From: Aquarana catesbeiana
Lineage: Eukaryota; Chordata; Amphibia; Anura; Ranidae
Assembly (NCBI RefSeq): GCF_042186555.1
Contig: NC_133332.1
Span: 236,386,015-236,450,014, forward strand
Reading direction: 5' to 3'
Length of the DNA stretch: 64,000 nucleotides
Shown: one piece after another, positions 29,110 through 39,962 of the stretch
Layout: every line of letters starts with the position of its first letter
Numbering within the stretch: position 1 is the stretch's first letter
The notes under the pieces: generated by a model
What the model was told of the DNA's origin: nothing
Databases searched by the model: none
What the model saw: the letters and a program-made list of their open reading frames with translations, nothing else
Translations under genes and position numbers: made by a program

Positions 29110-32100
29110 ATGGCGGTTCCCCCTCCATTAAAAGTGGTGACAATAAATGTCGCCAGCATTAAGTCAGTAAGAGCTCGTTCTATGGCCTTCTTTTTGTTCA
29201 GCCAATTAGATGCTGAAATTTTATTTTTGCAAGAGACTAGGCTCACCTCCTTGGCAGATATTCATATGGCCAAGAGAGAGTGGAGGTATGGTCCATCTTA
29301 CTGGTCTCTTGCGGCCGAGCCTTACAGCGGTGTGGCGGTGTTGTTTAAAACCGGCATGGTAACTGTCCGGCGGGTTATTAAGGTGGAGATTGGGAGATGT
29401 ATGGTCTTAGACGTCCTTGTGGGAGGGCAGGACCTGCGCCTAATTAATGTTTATGGGCCGCACACAAAGTGGGACAGGAAATGCCTTTTTACAAGGATCA
29501 AGCCATTTCTTTTTACATCCCGGCAAGTGGTCTTTGGAGGTGACTTTAATACAGTAACTAGGCCCAAGGACAGGAAGGACTTCAAGGACAGGCTGGGATA
29601 TGATAGCGTTTTTTTAAATAGTATGGTTAGGGATGCTGGTCTTGTGGATGTGCACATTAAGCACCTCCCGGATGACACTGGGTTCACCTTTCATCGAGGT
29701 AATAGTCAGAGTAGAATAGATAGGTTTTTTTTGAAGGAGACCTCTGCTTTCTCACCCCCAGTGGTGCAGGCAGTAGAGTTCTCTGATCACTGTATGCTAT
29801 CTGTGGTCCTGAATGCTTCAGACGCCCCTCAGAGGGGTAAGGGCATCTGGAGATTGAATTCGACTCTACTCAAGGAAGAACATGTTAGACAATCCTTTGA
29901 GGAATTCTTTCAGGCACAGGTGACCATCCTGGACTTTTGTAGCAGCAAGGCTGAGTGGTGGGAGCTGACCAAAAAGAGGATTGCTGGATTCTTCAGGGGC
30001 CTAGCCAATAGAAAGCAGTTTAATAAATACATGACCTACCAACGTTTACGGAGGAAGCTGGATATTCTTGTCTCGAGAGGAGGAGATCCTGGGGCAATCT
30101 CTGAAGTGAAACTCCTTCTCAGGAAGTGTCAATATGACCAGCATGCCTCTTTGGTTCTGGAGAGGGACTATGGGAAGTACCACTCGCCTGACCCTTACCA
30201 GAACTGCAAACAAGGTGTAGCTGTTAAAACGGTCGTTGGCCTTAAGGACAGTACAGGTTCCTTGACAAAGTCCAGGTCAGGGATTCTGGAGGTCGTGAGG
30301 TCCTTTTATGCTGACCTTCTTGGGAGGAAAGAGCTTGACCGTGACAAGATGGAAAGCTTTTTGGACTCTACTCCAGGTCTAAATGATGAAGATGTCCCAT
30401 TGATGAATTTGACAGAGGAGATCACAGTTGAAGAGGTGATGAGGGCAATTGAACAGCTTGCCATCAAAAAGTCACCTGGACCAGATGGCTTGATGGCTGA
30501 GTTTTACAAAGCTTTTAAGCCTATTCTGGCCCCACATTTGGTAGAGGTTTTTAACAGTTGCCTTGCAGAGGGAGTACTTCCCCCTTCCATGAGGCACTCA
30601 GCTGTGATTCTTCTTTCAAAGGGTAAAGATCCTTCGATGATTGAGAATTGGCGCCCCATCAGCCTTCTTAATGTCGATAGAAAGATACTGGCAAAGATCA
30701 TTTTCTGGCGCCTATCGTCAGTAGCAAAGTCTTTGCTTTCTCGCCATCAGCACTGTTCGGTCCAGGGTAGGTGCACCTTCACAGCAGTTTTAGCTGTCCG
30801 GGAGGCCTTGGAGCGATGCAGGGCTGCAGGCTGGGGAAAGTATTTGCTGACATTGGATCAGGCAAAAGCTTTTGATCGTGTTAACCATGAGTACCTGTGG
30901 TTGCTCCTTAGTAAGTACGGTCTGCCGGGTGGTTTTGTCAATTGGTTAAAAGTCTTGTATAAGGGGGGAGAAAGCTTTCCTCTTGTTAATGGTTGGGTTG
31001 GGCAGTCCTTTGAGGTTGGCTCCGGGGTGCGCCAGGGTTGTCCCCTGAGTCCCCTGCTCTATGTGTTTGCAATCGACCCCTTCATCAGGAGGCTAGAGAG
31101 CGGCATGTTGTGTGGGGTGCCAGTGGGGCTCCCAGGTGAGCCGCCTTTGAGGGTTGTTGCCTATGCGGACGATGTGTCCGTGATTGTCACTGGGGCGGAT
31201 GAAGCAGAGGAGGTGGTCTCTCTGACATCACGGTATTCTGAAGCATCAGGCTCCAAGATCAATCAGGAAAAGACTGAAGTTTTCTGGATGGGAAAGGAAG
31301 GTGAGGGTTTTGATCTCCCGGACACCTTTCCAGTGCCCCAGGAAAGAATTAAGATTCTAGGCATTGAATTTGGACCTGGCGATTATGGCCTCAAAAACTG
31401 GGAAGGCAGACTGGAAATTGCCAATACTAAGGTGGTCAGCTGGAAGAGATGGAAGTTATCTATGAGGGAAAGGGTTGATCTGATTAAGACTTACCTGATT
31501 CCGATCTTCTTGTATGTCAGCTTTGTCTGCATCTTGCCAGTGTCTCTCTATGCTAGGGTCAGTAGTGTGTTCTTCCAGATGTTGTGGGGGAACAGACTGA
31601 ACCCCATCAAGAGGAATGTCACCTATCTATCCAGGAGGGAGGGTGGCTTAGGTATGGTCAACCCAGTTCTTTTCTTTTCACTGCTTTTTCTCAAGTTTAA
31701 TATTGGTAATATGCTTTCAGTGGAACCTCCTGGATGGGCAGGCATATTTAGATCTTGGTTTAGGCCTTTTCTACGACTTTGGGAAGAAGGTGGCCAAGTG
31801 AAGAATCTCAGGGGTCATCGTGGTCAGCTACCAGCCTATGTCGCTCCGTGCCTGAAGTTACTACGGCAGTGGCGATTGTCGGCTGAAGATCTCAGATCGG
31901 TTCCGAGGAAAGTCCTTATGAGCCGAGTATTGAGCGAAGTCTTTCATGACCCATTGGCCTTAAGGGATTGCCCAGGCCCAGTTTTGAGGGCAGGGTTAAG
32001 ACTTATTAATTTGGACAGAGTACCCCCTAAATTCAGGGATCTGGCCTGGTTGTGCTTCCATGGGAGGCTCTATGTTAGGGGCAATTTGAAATTCCGCAGT

Positions 32101-32499
32101 GGGGTGGATCGTAGCTGTCCTCGGGAGGAGTGTGCAGGTGAGGAGGAGACTATGGACCATTTTCTGCTTCATTGCCCATTTAACATAGAGGTGTACAAAC
32201 AGGTGGGGCGGGCCCTCGGTGTCCCTTTCCTCTCCAGGCTGGGTTATGCTGAGTGGGTGTACGGAGCATTCAATACTGGTGGTGGTTTTTGTTTAGATAC
32301 ACTTTTTCTAGTTAGCCTAGTAGTCCGTTATTTCACTTGGAACACACGGTGTCAGGTCAGCATTCGGCATAAAATCCTTCCTGTTGAGGTGGTGGTGTAT
32401 GACATTCTGCATGAGGTGGAGAAGATTCGGGTACTAGAGAGAGACAAGCGGAGTCAGGGGGCTTGGTTGAAGGCATGGAGGGGTTTCAAGCCTCCCTGA
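29110..32499 (+). CDS. LINE ORF2 protein, 1129 residues, AP endonuclease plus reverse transcriptase
   Basis: Enzyme for target-primed reverse transcription. Endonuclease motifs are all present: QET (41-43), GGDFN (143-147), SRIDR (201-205) and SDH (225-227). Reverse transcriptase motifs follow: KKSPGPDGLMAEF, ENWRPISLLN, LTLDQAKAFDRVNH, GVRQGCPLSPLLY, and the catalytic YADD at 685-688. The thumb and connection region continues with NQEKTEVFWMG. The C-terminal Cys/His cluster (CPREEC, then DHFLLHC) matches the zinc-binding domain of L1-clade ORF2. Length and order are normal for the family and there are no stops or frameshifts, so the protein may be functional. It ends about 290 bases before the LINE 3' end. 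Confidence 0.95.
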   Translation: MAVPPPLKVVTINVASIKSVRARSMAFFLFSQLDAEILFLQETRLTSLADIHMAKREWRYGPSYWSLAAEPYSGVAVLFKTGMVTVRRVIKVEIGRCMVLDVLVGGQDLRLINVYGPHTKWDRKCLFTRIKPFLFTSRQVVFGGDFNTVTRPKDRKDFKDRLGYDSVFLNSMVRDAGLVDVHIKHLPDDTGFTFHRGNSQSRIDRFFLKETSAFSPPVVQAVEFSDHCMLSVVLNASDAPQRGKGIWRLNSTLLKEEHVRQSFEEFFQAQVTILDFCSSKAEWWELTKKRIAGFFRGLANRKQFNKYMTYQRLRRKLDILVSRGGDPGAISEVKLLLRKCQYDQHASLVLERDYGKYHSPDPYQNCKQGVAVKTVVGLKDSTGSLTKSRSGILEVVRSFYADLLGRKELDRDKMESFLDSTPGLNDEDVPLMNLTEEITVEEVMRAIEQLAIKKSPGPDGLMAEFYKAFKPILAPHLVEVFNSCLAEGVLPPSMRHSAVILLSKGKDPSMIENWRPISLLNVDRKILAKIIFWRLSSVAKSLLSRHQHCSVQGRCTFTAVLAVREALERCRAAGWGKYLLTLDQAKAFDRVNHEYLWLLLSKYGLPGGFVNWLKVLYKGGESFPLVNGWVGQSFEVGSGVRQGCPLSPLLYVFAIDPFIRRLESGMLCGVPVGLPGEPPLRVVAYADDVSVIVTGADEAEEVVSLTSRYSEASGSKINQEKTEVFWMGKEGEGFDLPDTFPVPQERIKILGIEFGPGDYGLKNWEGRLEIANTKVVSWKRWKLSMRERVDLIKTYLIPIFLYVSFVCILPVSLYARVSSVFFQMLWGNRLNPIKRNVTYLSRREGGLGMVNPVLFFSLLFLKFNIGNMLSVEPPGWAGIFRSWFRPFLRLWEEGGQVKNLRGHRGQLPAYVAPCLKLLRQWRLSAEDLRSVPRKVLMSRVLSEVFHDPLALRDCPGPVLRAGLRLINLDRVPPKFRDLAWLCFHGRLYVRGNLKFRSGVDRSCPREECAGEEETMDHFLLHCPFNIEVYKQVGRALGVPFLSRLGYAEWVYGAFNTGGGFCLDTLFLVSLVVRYFTWNTRCQVSIRHKILPVEVVVYDILHEVEKIRVLERDKRSQGAWLKAWRGFKPP

Positions 32500-32790
32500 C
32501 TGCCAGGAGTCTCTTTCCCGGGTGTGGCTGTCTGTCTCTTATCACTCTAGATTATTATTTTTTTTGGGATTAATTTTTGATAAATGGCTGCGTACATAGG
32601 TGATGGGTTGTGCCTCTTAGGCCCTCTCTGCTGCTTTATGTAAATAATTTTGGTAGTGGATTATGTATATATTGTATATATTCTGAACATGGATGTGTAT
32701 TCCTTGGATTTCTGTTGAAGTTTTGTACTATGGTTTTGTTTTTTACTTTTGTATAAAATTGGTTGCTTGATTCTTTTTTAATAAAAGATC

Positions 32791-32928
32791 AATAGTGCCC
32801 CATCATTGGTATAAGAGAGGGGAAATAGCACCTCGTCATTGGTGTCAGTGGTAGGACAAGTGCCCCATCATTGGTATCGGTGGGAGGAGTAGTGTCCCAT
32901 CATTGGTGTCACCAGGAGAAATAGGGGG
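32791..32928 (+). repeat. 32-bp tandem repeat, right part
   Basis: About four more units (GTGCCCCATCATTGGTATCG plus GTGGGAGGAGTA and variants) continue the array interrupted by the LINE. Confidence 0.85.
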
Positions 32929-33551
32929 TCATTTACTGTAGTGCTGCATGCTAATTACCACTAATTAGGGCTAATCACAGTAGTTAGCGCTAAAACGGTA
33001 TTCACTATAGCGCTGATGCAAAAAATACTCTCAAAAACGAATTTACTATAGCTCCCTGAAAACAAATAGTGCCCAAACCATGGCTCTTGTTAAGACCACG
33101 ACTATTGCATATAGAAACAATGATTAGAGCATGGTATAATTGCCTAAATGGTACTGAAATATGCTGTATATTGTTTAAAGATAATCTGCTTTTAAAGTGT
33201 GTGAAAAAGTGATTTCTACACTGAAATACCTTTAAAAGTCTGAGAATGAAAATTCCCCGTCTCTTTACAACTAGGTGCTAACACAATTGAGCATGCTCAG
33301 ACCTGCAAACAACTTTCATTTTAAATCTCATGGCTTTTTTACCAAGAGTTATAGTAAATACCAAAATGAGTGCTGGGTTAAAGAGTGTTTTTATGAGAGT
33401 TATGTAGCCCAATGCAAGTTTCAGCCATTGATTCTAATGGTACAATTGTAACTTCCCCAAATAAATCCTTTACATGTTTAGCTGAAATGTATCTTTCTCT
33501 CATAGAAATTGTCTTTGCAACAATGTTGCTTCCATTTCATCTATTTTGTTT
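32929..33551. other. No gene seen
   Basis: AT-rich sequence with short CTAATTA-type repeats near 32950. No coding potential or element boundary I can support. Confidence 0.4.
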
Positions 33552-33555
33552 TTAA

Positions 33556-33958
33556 GGCCCCTTTCACACGATCGGACCGTTCAGGTCCGCCTGTCAGTTT
33601 TGATGGCGGACCTGAACGGGCGATCCATGTTAGCCTATGGAGCGTCGGATGTCAGCGGAGACATGTCCGCTGACATCCGACCCCGTCCGATCCGCTAAAA
33701 GCAGACGGATGGCTCTACGTCCAGATCCGTCGCTGGCGGATCGGATCGGGTGAGATCTGACGAAAACGGACACGCTGTCCGTTTTCGTCCGATCCCTCCA
33801 TAGGCGGCAGCGGCGCCTGACAAGCCCCTCCCCGCTCAGTGAGCAGAGAGGGACCTGTCATCCGCCGGCTCAGCGGAGATCATTGGACAGATCTCCCGCT
33901 GAGCCGGCGGACCGAGGCGGGCTCCGTAGAAACGGAGTCCGCCTCATGTGAAAGGGGC
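33556..33958. mobile_element. TTAA-flanked MITE, 403 bp
   Basis: Ends GGCCCCTTTCACACG and CATGTGAAAGGGGC, flanked by TTAA at 33552-33555 and 33959-33962. The interior is dense in small palindromes (CGGACCGTTCAGGTCCG, TCAGCGGAGACATGTCCGCTGA). No ORF. Related to the fragment at 12385-12747. Confidence 0.9.
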
Positions 33959-34116
33959 TTAAGAATGTTAGAATGTGGAAAGTTTTCATGTTTTGGTAAA
34001 ATATATTTTTCTCTGTCACTTTCACGTGTTGCTGTCCATCTCACAAAAATATTTACCCAAACTCACACAGGTGTCTTTACAAACCACAAACAATACCATT
34101 GCTGATGCAAATTTAA

Positions 34117-34886
34117 CCTCCCTGGCGGTATGATTATTTCAGATTTTTGCGTCTCAAAGCGGTACAATTATTTTGCATAGAAATTTGGCGTTTTATATTG
34201 TAGGCCTGTAATTCTTAACAATAACACACTTAAATCTGTCCACCAAGAGTCTGGTAGATATCCCGGGTATGATGAAGTTTGAAACACAAAATCATAAAGT
34301 ATAATATAATAAATAAATATAAATAATTATAAAAAATAATAATACAATAATAATAAAATACATTTCCCCCACGATTCACTAACGCTAAATTCTGCAAGTG
34401 TTCTAATTTACTATCGCTGTTTTCTAGCTGGTCTAAAACCACTTTTGACGTAAAGGGACACTTTTTGGTTGCTATGGACAATCTCCAGTTTCCAGGCAGA
34501 AAGAACAGTATATATAATATAAAACTGCATGCAAGGCATTGGACAAAGCACTGGGGACAAAAGGGATGTGAAATGATTTCATACAGTAATGTCATCTGTA
34601 AGATTACAGTGTACTGTATGTGTTGTGAATTTTCACTTTTATGAATTTGCCACCAAGCTCCGCCCCCGTGCGTCACGACGCTCACAGGGAATGGAGCCCG
34701 GCACACAGGACATCGGGGCGGAGGACAGAGCCCACGGACACAGCGGGGGGACATCGCAGGATCCTGGGGACAAGGTAAGTACACCGCACCAGAATCCTGA
34801 GATTTAATCCTGAGTGTGGCTCGGGGTTACCACTAATGGTGCTGAAATTTAACCTTGAGCCACACTCGGGAAAACCGCCAGGGAGG
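34117..34886. mobile_element. TTAA-flanked MITE, 770 bp
   Basis: Ends CCTCCCTGGCGGT and ACCGCCAGGGAGG, flanked by TTAA at 34113-34116 and 34887-34890. The centre is A/T-rich. The right third is GC-rich with a canonical splice donor ACAAG|GTAAGT near 34773. No transposase. Confidence 0.92.
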
Positions 34887-35293
34887 TTAAAATGAGTCAA
34901 ATTTTGTGTGTTTTTTTATTATTTACAAATAATCATAATTTGAGCCCAAAAAATGTGATATGTGTACCAACATCAGAAATAAAATGTAATTCCCAAAAAT
35001 CAGAGGGTAACATCACTATTCTACACTCACTCATAGGGATTAGCTGAACACTCCCTCGGTTTGGTGGTTTGCAGCAGAACATGCAAACAGGTAAAAAATT
35101 TGTGTGAACATGCGAACACCATTAAAGTCTATGGGACGCGAATGTAAAAAATCAAAAGTGATAATTTTAAAGGCTTTTATGCAAGTTATTGCCATAAAAA
35201 AGTGTTTGGGGACCCGGGTCCTGCCCCAGGGGACATGTATTAATGCAAAAAAAGTTTTAAAAACAGCTGTTTTTTCAAGAGCAGTGATTTTAA

Positions 35294-36218
35294 CTGCTTC
35301 AGCCCCGGAAGATGTTACCCCCTTCCTGACCAGAGCACTTTTTGTGATTCAGCATTGCGTCGCTTTAACTGACAATTGCGTGGTCGTGCAAAGTCGCACC
35401 CATACAAAATTGACGTCCTTTTTTTCTCACAAATAGAGCTTTCTTTTGGTGGTATTTGATCACCTCTGCAGTTTTTATTTTTTGCGCTATAAACAAAAAA
35501 GAGCGACAATTTTGAAAATAACGCATTATTTTTTACTTTTTGCTATAATAAATATCCCCTAAAAATATATATAAAAAAATGTTTTTCCTCAGTTTAGGCC
35601 AATATGTATTTTTCTACATATTTTTGGTAAAAAAAAAATCGAAATAAGTGTATATTGATTGGTTTGCGCAAAAGTTATAGCGTCTACAAAATAGAGGATA
35701 GTTTATGGCATTTTTATTATTATTTTTTTTTATTAGTAATGGCGGTGATCTGTGATTTTTATCGGGACTGCGACATTATGGCAGACACATCGGACACTTT
35801 TGACACTATTTTGGGACCTTTGTCATTTATACAGCGATCAGTGCTATAAAAATGCATTGATTACTGTGTAAATGACACTGACAGGGAAGGGGTTAACCAC
35901 TAGGGGGCAATGAAGGGGTTAAGTGTGTCCTAGGGAGTGATTCTAACTGTGGGGGGATGGGCTTTAACTCACATGACAGCGATCACTGCTCCCGATGACA
36001 TGACACAAGGCAGAACTGGAAAATGCAGGCACGTCCTCGTTCTGCGGCCCCGTGACACGATTGCTGGGCATAGAGTCCGCCGGTCCCGCAGGCACGGTCA
36101 CGCTGTACGTGGCGTGCACCTGCTATCCCCGCCTCTTAAAGGGGACATACAGATACGCCCATTTGCCCACCGCTGCCATTGTGCCGACGTATATCAGTGT
36201 GCAGTGGTCAGCAAGTGG
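35294..36218 (-). mobile_element. TTAA-flanked MITE nested in hAT copy 1, 925 bp
   Basis: Flanked by TTAA at 35290-35293 and 36219-36222. The element at 20583-21429 shows the empty site (GCAGTGATTTTAATAATGC). Ends CTGCTTCAGCCCC and GGTCAGCAAGTGG. It shares its interior with 10891-11839 in inverse orientation. Confidence 0.92.
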
Positions 36219-36849
36219 TTAATAATGCTTAAAGTGAAACAATAAAAATGAATTATTCCTTTAAATATCCCTGGAGGTCTCCTTAGTCTGCCTGTAACGT
36301 AACGCATCTTTCCCATGTTTATAACAGTATCACAGCAAAATTATATTTCTAAAGGAAAAAACTGCTTGCAGCTGTAATGTATTGCGGGATCCCAGCAATA
36401 TAGATAAAAATAATTGAAAAAAAACAGCGTGGGCCCCCCCCAGTCCATTATCAGGCCCTTTGGGTTTGGTATGAATATTTAGGGGAACCCCACCCCAAAA
36501 ATACCAAAAATAAAATGGCATGGATGTCCCCCCCCCCCCCCCGAAATCCATATCAGGCCCTTCAGGTCTGGTATGGATATTAAGGGAAACCCTGTACCAA
36601 AATGAAAAAAAAATGGCGTGTGGTCCCCCAGGCCCCCAGGCACTATATGCTATATGAACAGCAGTATATACACTATATGGCCTGCCCTATATACACTGCT
36701 AGTACACAAGCTAGTGGAACAACAGGTGCCAGCCGACCTACAGCAGTAAAGGTAAGACACAGATAAGCTCCGCAGCCGATCTGTGACAGATAGTCAGCAT
36801 AGGCAGTCTTCAAGGGATCCCAGATCCATAGAAAATTCAATCAGTTACA

Positions 36850-39819
36850 TCAGTATCAGGTGCTTGATAGCTGCTGATCCAAGACTGATTCTTTTTTATG
36901 AATGCAAGCCTCTAAATGGAGTCTGTGGACAGGTGCACTCTTTGATCCGTTAAAAACCCTCCAGAAGCACTGAATGTGCATTCAGAAAGCATGCTGGATG
37001 CAGGACAGGCCAATAGCTCGATTGCATATTGAGCAAGTTCTGGCCAGTGGTCCATTCTCAAGACCCAGTAACCCAGTGGATGCTCTGTTGAAAAGGTCTG
37101 CTCTTGCCCCTAGGTATTCCTGCACCATATAATGCAGACGCTGGTGATGGTTGCTTGAATCTATCTGACCTTGGCAGTGAGGACTGAAAAACTGTTAAAG
37201 GCATCGGTCAGCTGGCCACCTTCTCTGCTGCTCTTCCTCTGACTGAACAAAGCCTCAGCAAAACATTGTCCAGCACCAGGAAATTGTAACCTCCAAGGGT
37301 CTGGAAATGAGTTACAGAAACCTTTCTTCAAGGCTTCCTGAAGATGTTTTATCCTCTGCTCCCTCTGCAAAGGCAGGATAAGTTCTGCAACTTCACCTTT
37401 GTAACGTGGACCAAGAAGGGTTGCCAGCCAGTAATGATCCCTCTCCTTGAAACCAGGAATCCTAGGGTACTTTCACAGACTTTGCAGAATCAGGGAGGCC
37501 ATGCAGCGTAAGTTTGCAGAGGCATTCGTTTCTGAGTCCTCTGGGTCACTAAAAATCACATTATCTGTAACTACCTCCTCCCAGCCACGTACAACTCCTT
37601 GGGTTTCTGGAGACTGAAAACCATCCCTTGAAGACTGCTGCTGAGTCTTATCCTTTACATCCATGCTGACACAATCCTCCTTCTCCTCCTCCTCCTCTTC
37701 TTCCTGTGTGTTTGGGGGGCCCGCAGGAATGCTATCCCTGACCCCCCCCAACATTATGCTGTGCCCCCCAATTAAAAAAAAAATTTTTTTTTTTTTTTAC
37801 AAAAAATCAATGTCTAAGAGGGAGAGAGTCCCCAGTCAGCTCCTGCGGGTGATTCCTCCCCCCTCCCTCTGCTCGCTGACACTGCATAATGTGAGCGCTC
37901 ACACAACCACGGCCGCCCGATCTGCTCCTTCCCCTGCATCCTCATTGGCAGGGAAAAGAGCGAGTTGCAGGAAGGACTCCACCAGGACTCTTAGTTACTG
38001 AAAAAACAGACTGATTTCTCCCATCCTTAGGACAGGAGAACCAGCCTGTAAATTCCAAGAGATGCCAGACCAGCGCTGTCAATAGCAGGGGCAGGACAGC
38101 AAGAGGAGGCTAGGGAACCCCACAGTGCCAGAACACCAGGGCCCGGTGGCAAGACAACCTTTGCAACCCTGATAGTTCTCCCACTGCTTTGGATCCTTAT
38201 ATTTTCTTGGTATGCTGGTGACATATATCTCTTGTTTTCTGCCACCCTGGGGAGCCCCAATACAGTAGGAAGGGAGCTCACTGCAGAACATGTGAAAGGG
38301 CCATTGTGGGATCGTAGTAAAGGGCCCCAGGATATATATATATATATATATATATAATTGCATTTTATAGTTGCCCCCCTACTTTTGTCCCTGTCCCCCC
38401 ATGTGCCCCCCCTAAATATGAAAGCTGGAGATGCCACTGATGCTATCTGGATAAAGGGGACCTTGAGAGGAAAGGAAGTCCTCCTCTTCCACCCACTGTT
38501 CTGCCTCAAGTGCCCTGTCCATGATTCCACGAAGCATGTGCTCCAGCAGGAAGACTAGAGGAACAGTGTCACTGATGCATACATTGTCCCTGCTCACCAT
38601 CCTTGTGGCCTCCTCAAATGGTGACAGGAAAGTGCATGCATCCTTGATCAGTAGCCACTGGTGTGGCGAAAAGAAGCCAAGCTCCCCTGTCATTGACCTG
38701 GTGCCATACTCGCACAGGTACTCATTGATGGCCCTCTGCTGTGTGTGCAGCCACTGCAGCATTGCCAACGTTGAGCTCCACCTGGTGGACATGTCACAAA
38801 TTAGGCGGTTGGTGGGCAGGTTGCATTCCCTTTGAATGTCAGCCAGCTGAGCACTGGCATTGTATGACCTGCGGAAATGACCACAGACTTTTCTGGCCTG
38901 ACTCAGGAGATCTTGTAAGCCTGGGTACCTGGTCAAGAACCACTGCACCACCAAATTCAGGACGTGTGACAAACATGGAACATGGGTCAAGTGTCCGTGT
39001 CAAAGGGCGGAGAGAAGGTTGGTGCCATTGTCGCATACAACCATTCCTGGCTGAAGCTGGCGTGGCGTCAACCAACTCTGAGCCTACCCCTGCAGAGCTC
39101 ACAGAATCTCTGCCCAGTGTGGCTCCTTTCCCCTAGGCAGACCAACTCAAGCACCCCATGGCATCTTTTAGCCTGACTGCTTGCATAGCCCCTTGAACGC
39201 TTACAGAGCACTGCTGGTTCAGAGGACAAATCTGCCAAAGAGGCCATAGAGGAAGAAGAAGAGGAGGGATGGCAGTATGCTGCAACTGGGGAAACATGAT
39301 TGCCAGTTTCTTGTCCTTCTGTGGCACCCCCTCTCTCCAGGCTCACCTTACTACCTTCCTCAATCTGTGAACCAACATCGGAGCCTTCAAATCGCTGCGC
39401 ATCCACCAGCAGCATATAACCAACACTGTGATCGAATAATTCTGGGGACTCCCCCATGCATGATGGTGGTGCTACAGAAAGAGTGACTGTGGACAAAGAG
39501 CCGGTGGAATAGGCCACTTGGCAGCTGCGTTAGAAGGCAAACTACTCTGAGCCTGGGTGACAGAGGATGAGGAGGATGAGGATGGCTTTGTTATCCACTC
39601 CACCAACTCTTCTGCATGTTGTGGCTCAATAACACGGGCAGCAGCAGAAAAAAAGGACAAGCATGTCCCTCGGCCACCCGCAGAGGATGCACCATGTCCA
39701 CGACCTCCGCTGTTGACTGTAGACACAGAGGCTGCTTGCCCTCTTTTAGTGGCCTGTGAGTGTCTACCTCTCCTTGGTGGCCTTCCGAACATAATGTATT
39801 TTTTGTTTTGCAACACCAC
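36850..39819 (-). pseudogene. hAT transposase pseudogene, copy 1, BED finger deleted
   Basis: The start MFGRPPRRGRHSQATKRGQ aligns with MSGRPTRRGRQSQANKRGQ of copy 2. Recognisable segments run leftward: SPELFDHSVGYMLL, RSRGYASSQAKRCHG, MTHVPCLSHVLNLVVQWFL, TRWSSTLAMLQWLHTQQRAI and the LRCMASLILQSL region. The C-terminal dimerisation region near 36900-37100 is frame-broken. Compared with copy 2, about 1 kb containing the BED zinc finger is missing near 39250. The MITE at 37737-38439 splits the rest. Multiple frameshifts make it inactive. Confidence 0.82.
37737..38439. mobile_element. hAT MITE lacking its left terminal repeat but with perfect 8-bp target duplication
   Basis: Highly similar to 41770-42535. 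The right end is the normal ...CGTCTCCAG-family terminus CATCTCCAGC/GCCACTG on plus (GATGCCACTG). The left end starts at CCTGACCCCC, which corresponds to base 33 of the other copy. The 8-bp duplication ATGCTATC abuts both ends (37729-37736 and 38440-38447). Contains a (TA)n tract at 38332-38356. Confidence 0.88.
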
Positions 39820-39912
39820 ACTATACTGTATTATATACTGTGTACACCGCCTGAAGTGTATTAGAAACTATACACCATCGAGTGTACTTTATATATAGGC
39901 TACACTGAATGC

Positions 39913-39915
<3 letters not shown>

Positions 39916-39959
<44 letters not shown>
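39916..39959. repeat. (TA)n microsatellite
   Basis: Uninterrupted TA units at the right limit of hAT copy 1. Confidence 0.95.

Positions 39960-39960
<1 letters not shown>

Positions 39961-39962
<2 letters not shown>

Larger units (their letters stand above)
26504..32790 (+). mobile_element. Tx1/L1-type LINE, apparently full-length with intact ORFs
   Basis: 6.29 kb: a short ~110-base 5' UTR, ORF1, a 5-base gap, ORF2, a ~290-base 3' UTR with AATAAAAG at the end and no long poly(A). It interrupts the 32-bp tandem array. AATAGTGCCCCACCCATCATTGG (26481-26503) lies before it and AATAGTGCCCCATCATTGG (32791-32809) after it, a target duplication with a small indel. The zinc-knuckle ORF1 and APE-RT ORF2 fit the Tx1 group of the L1 clade, several members of which are target-specific. 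Confidence 0.88.
35034..39960 (-). mobile_element. Decayed hAT transposon, copy 1, with two nested MITEs
   Basis: The left terminus TAGGGATTAGC and following blocks (AAGTGATAATTTTAAAGGCTTTT, GGGGACCCGGGTCCTGCCCC) match 20583-21429 and 48737 onward. The transposase gene is on minus. The right terminus is not found: sequence runs into a (TA)n tract at 39916-39959. Nested elements are a TTAA MITE (35294-36218) and a hAT MITE (37737-38439). Confidence 0.8.
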
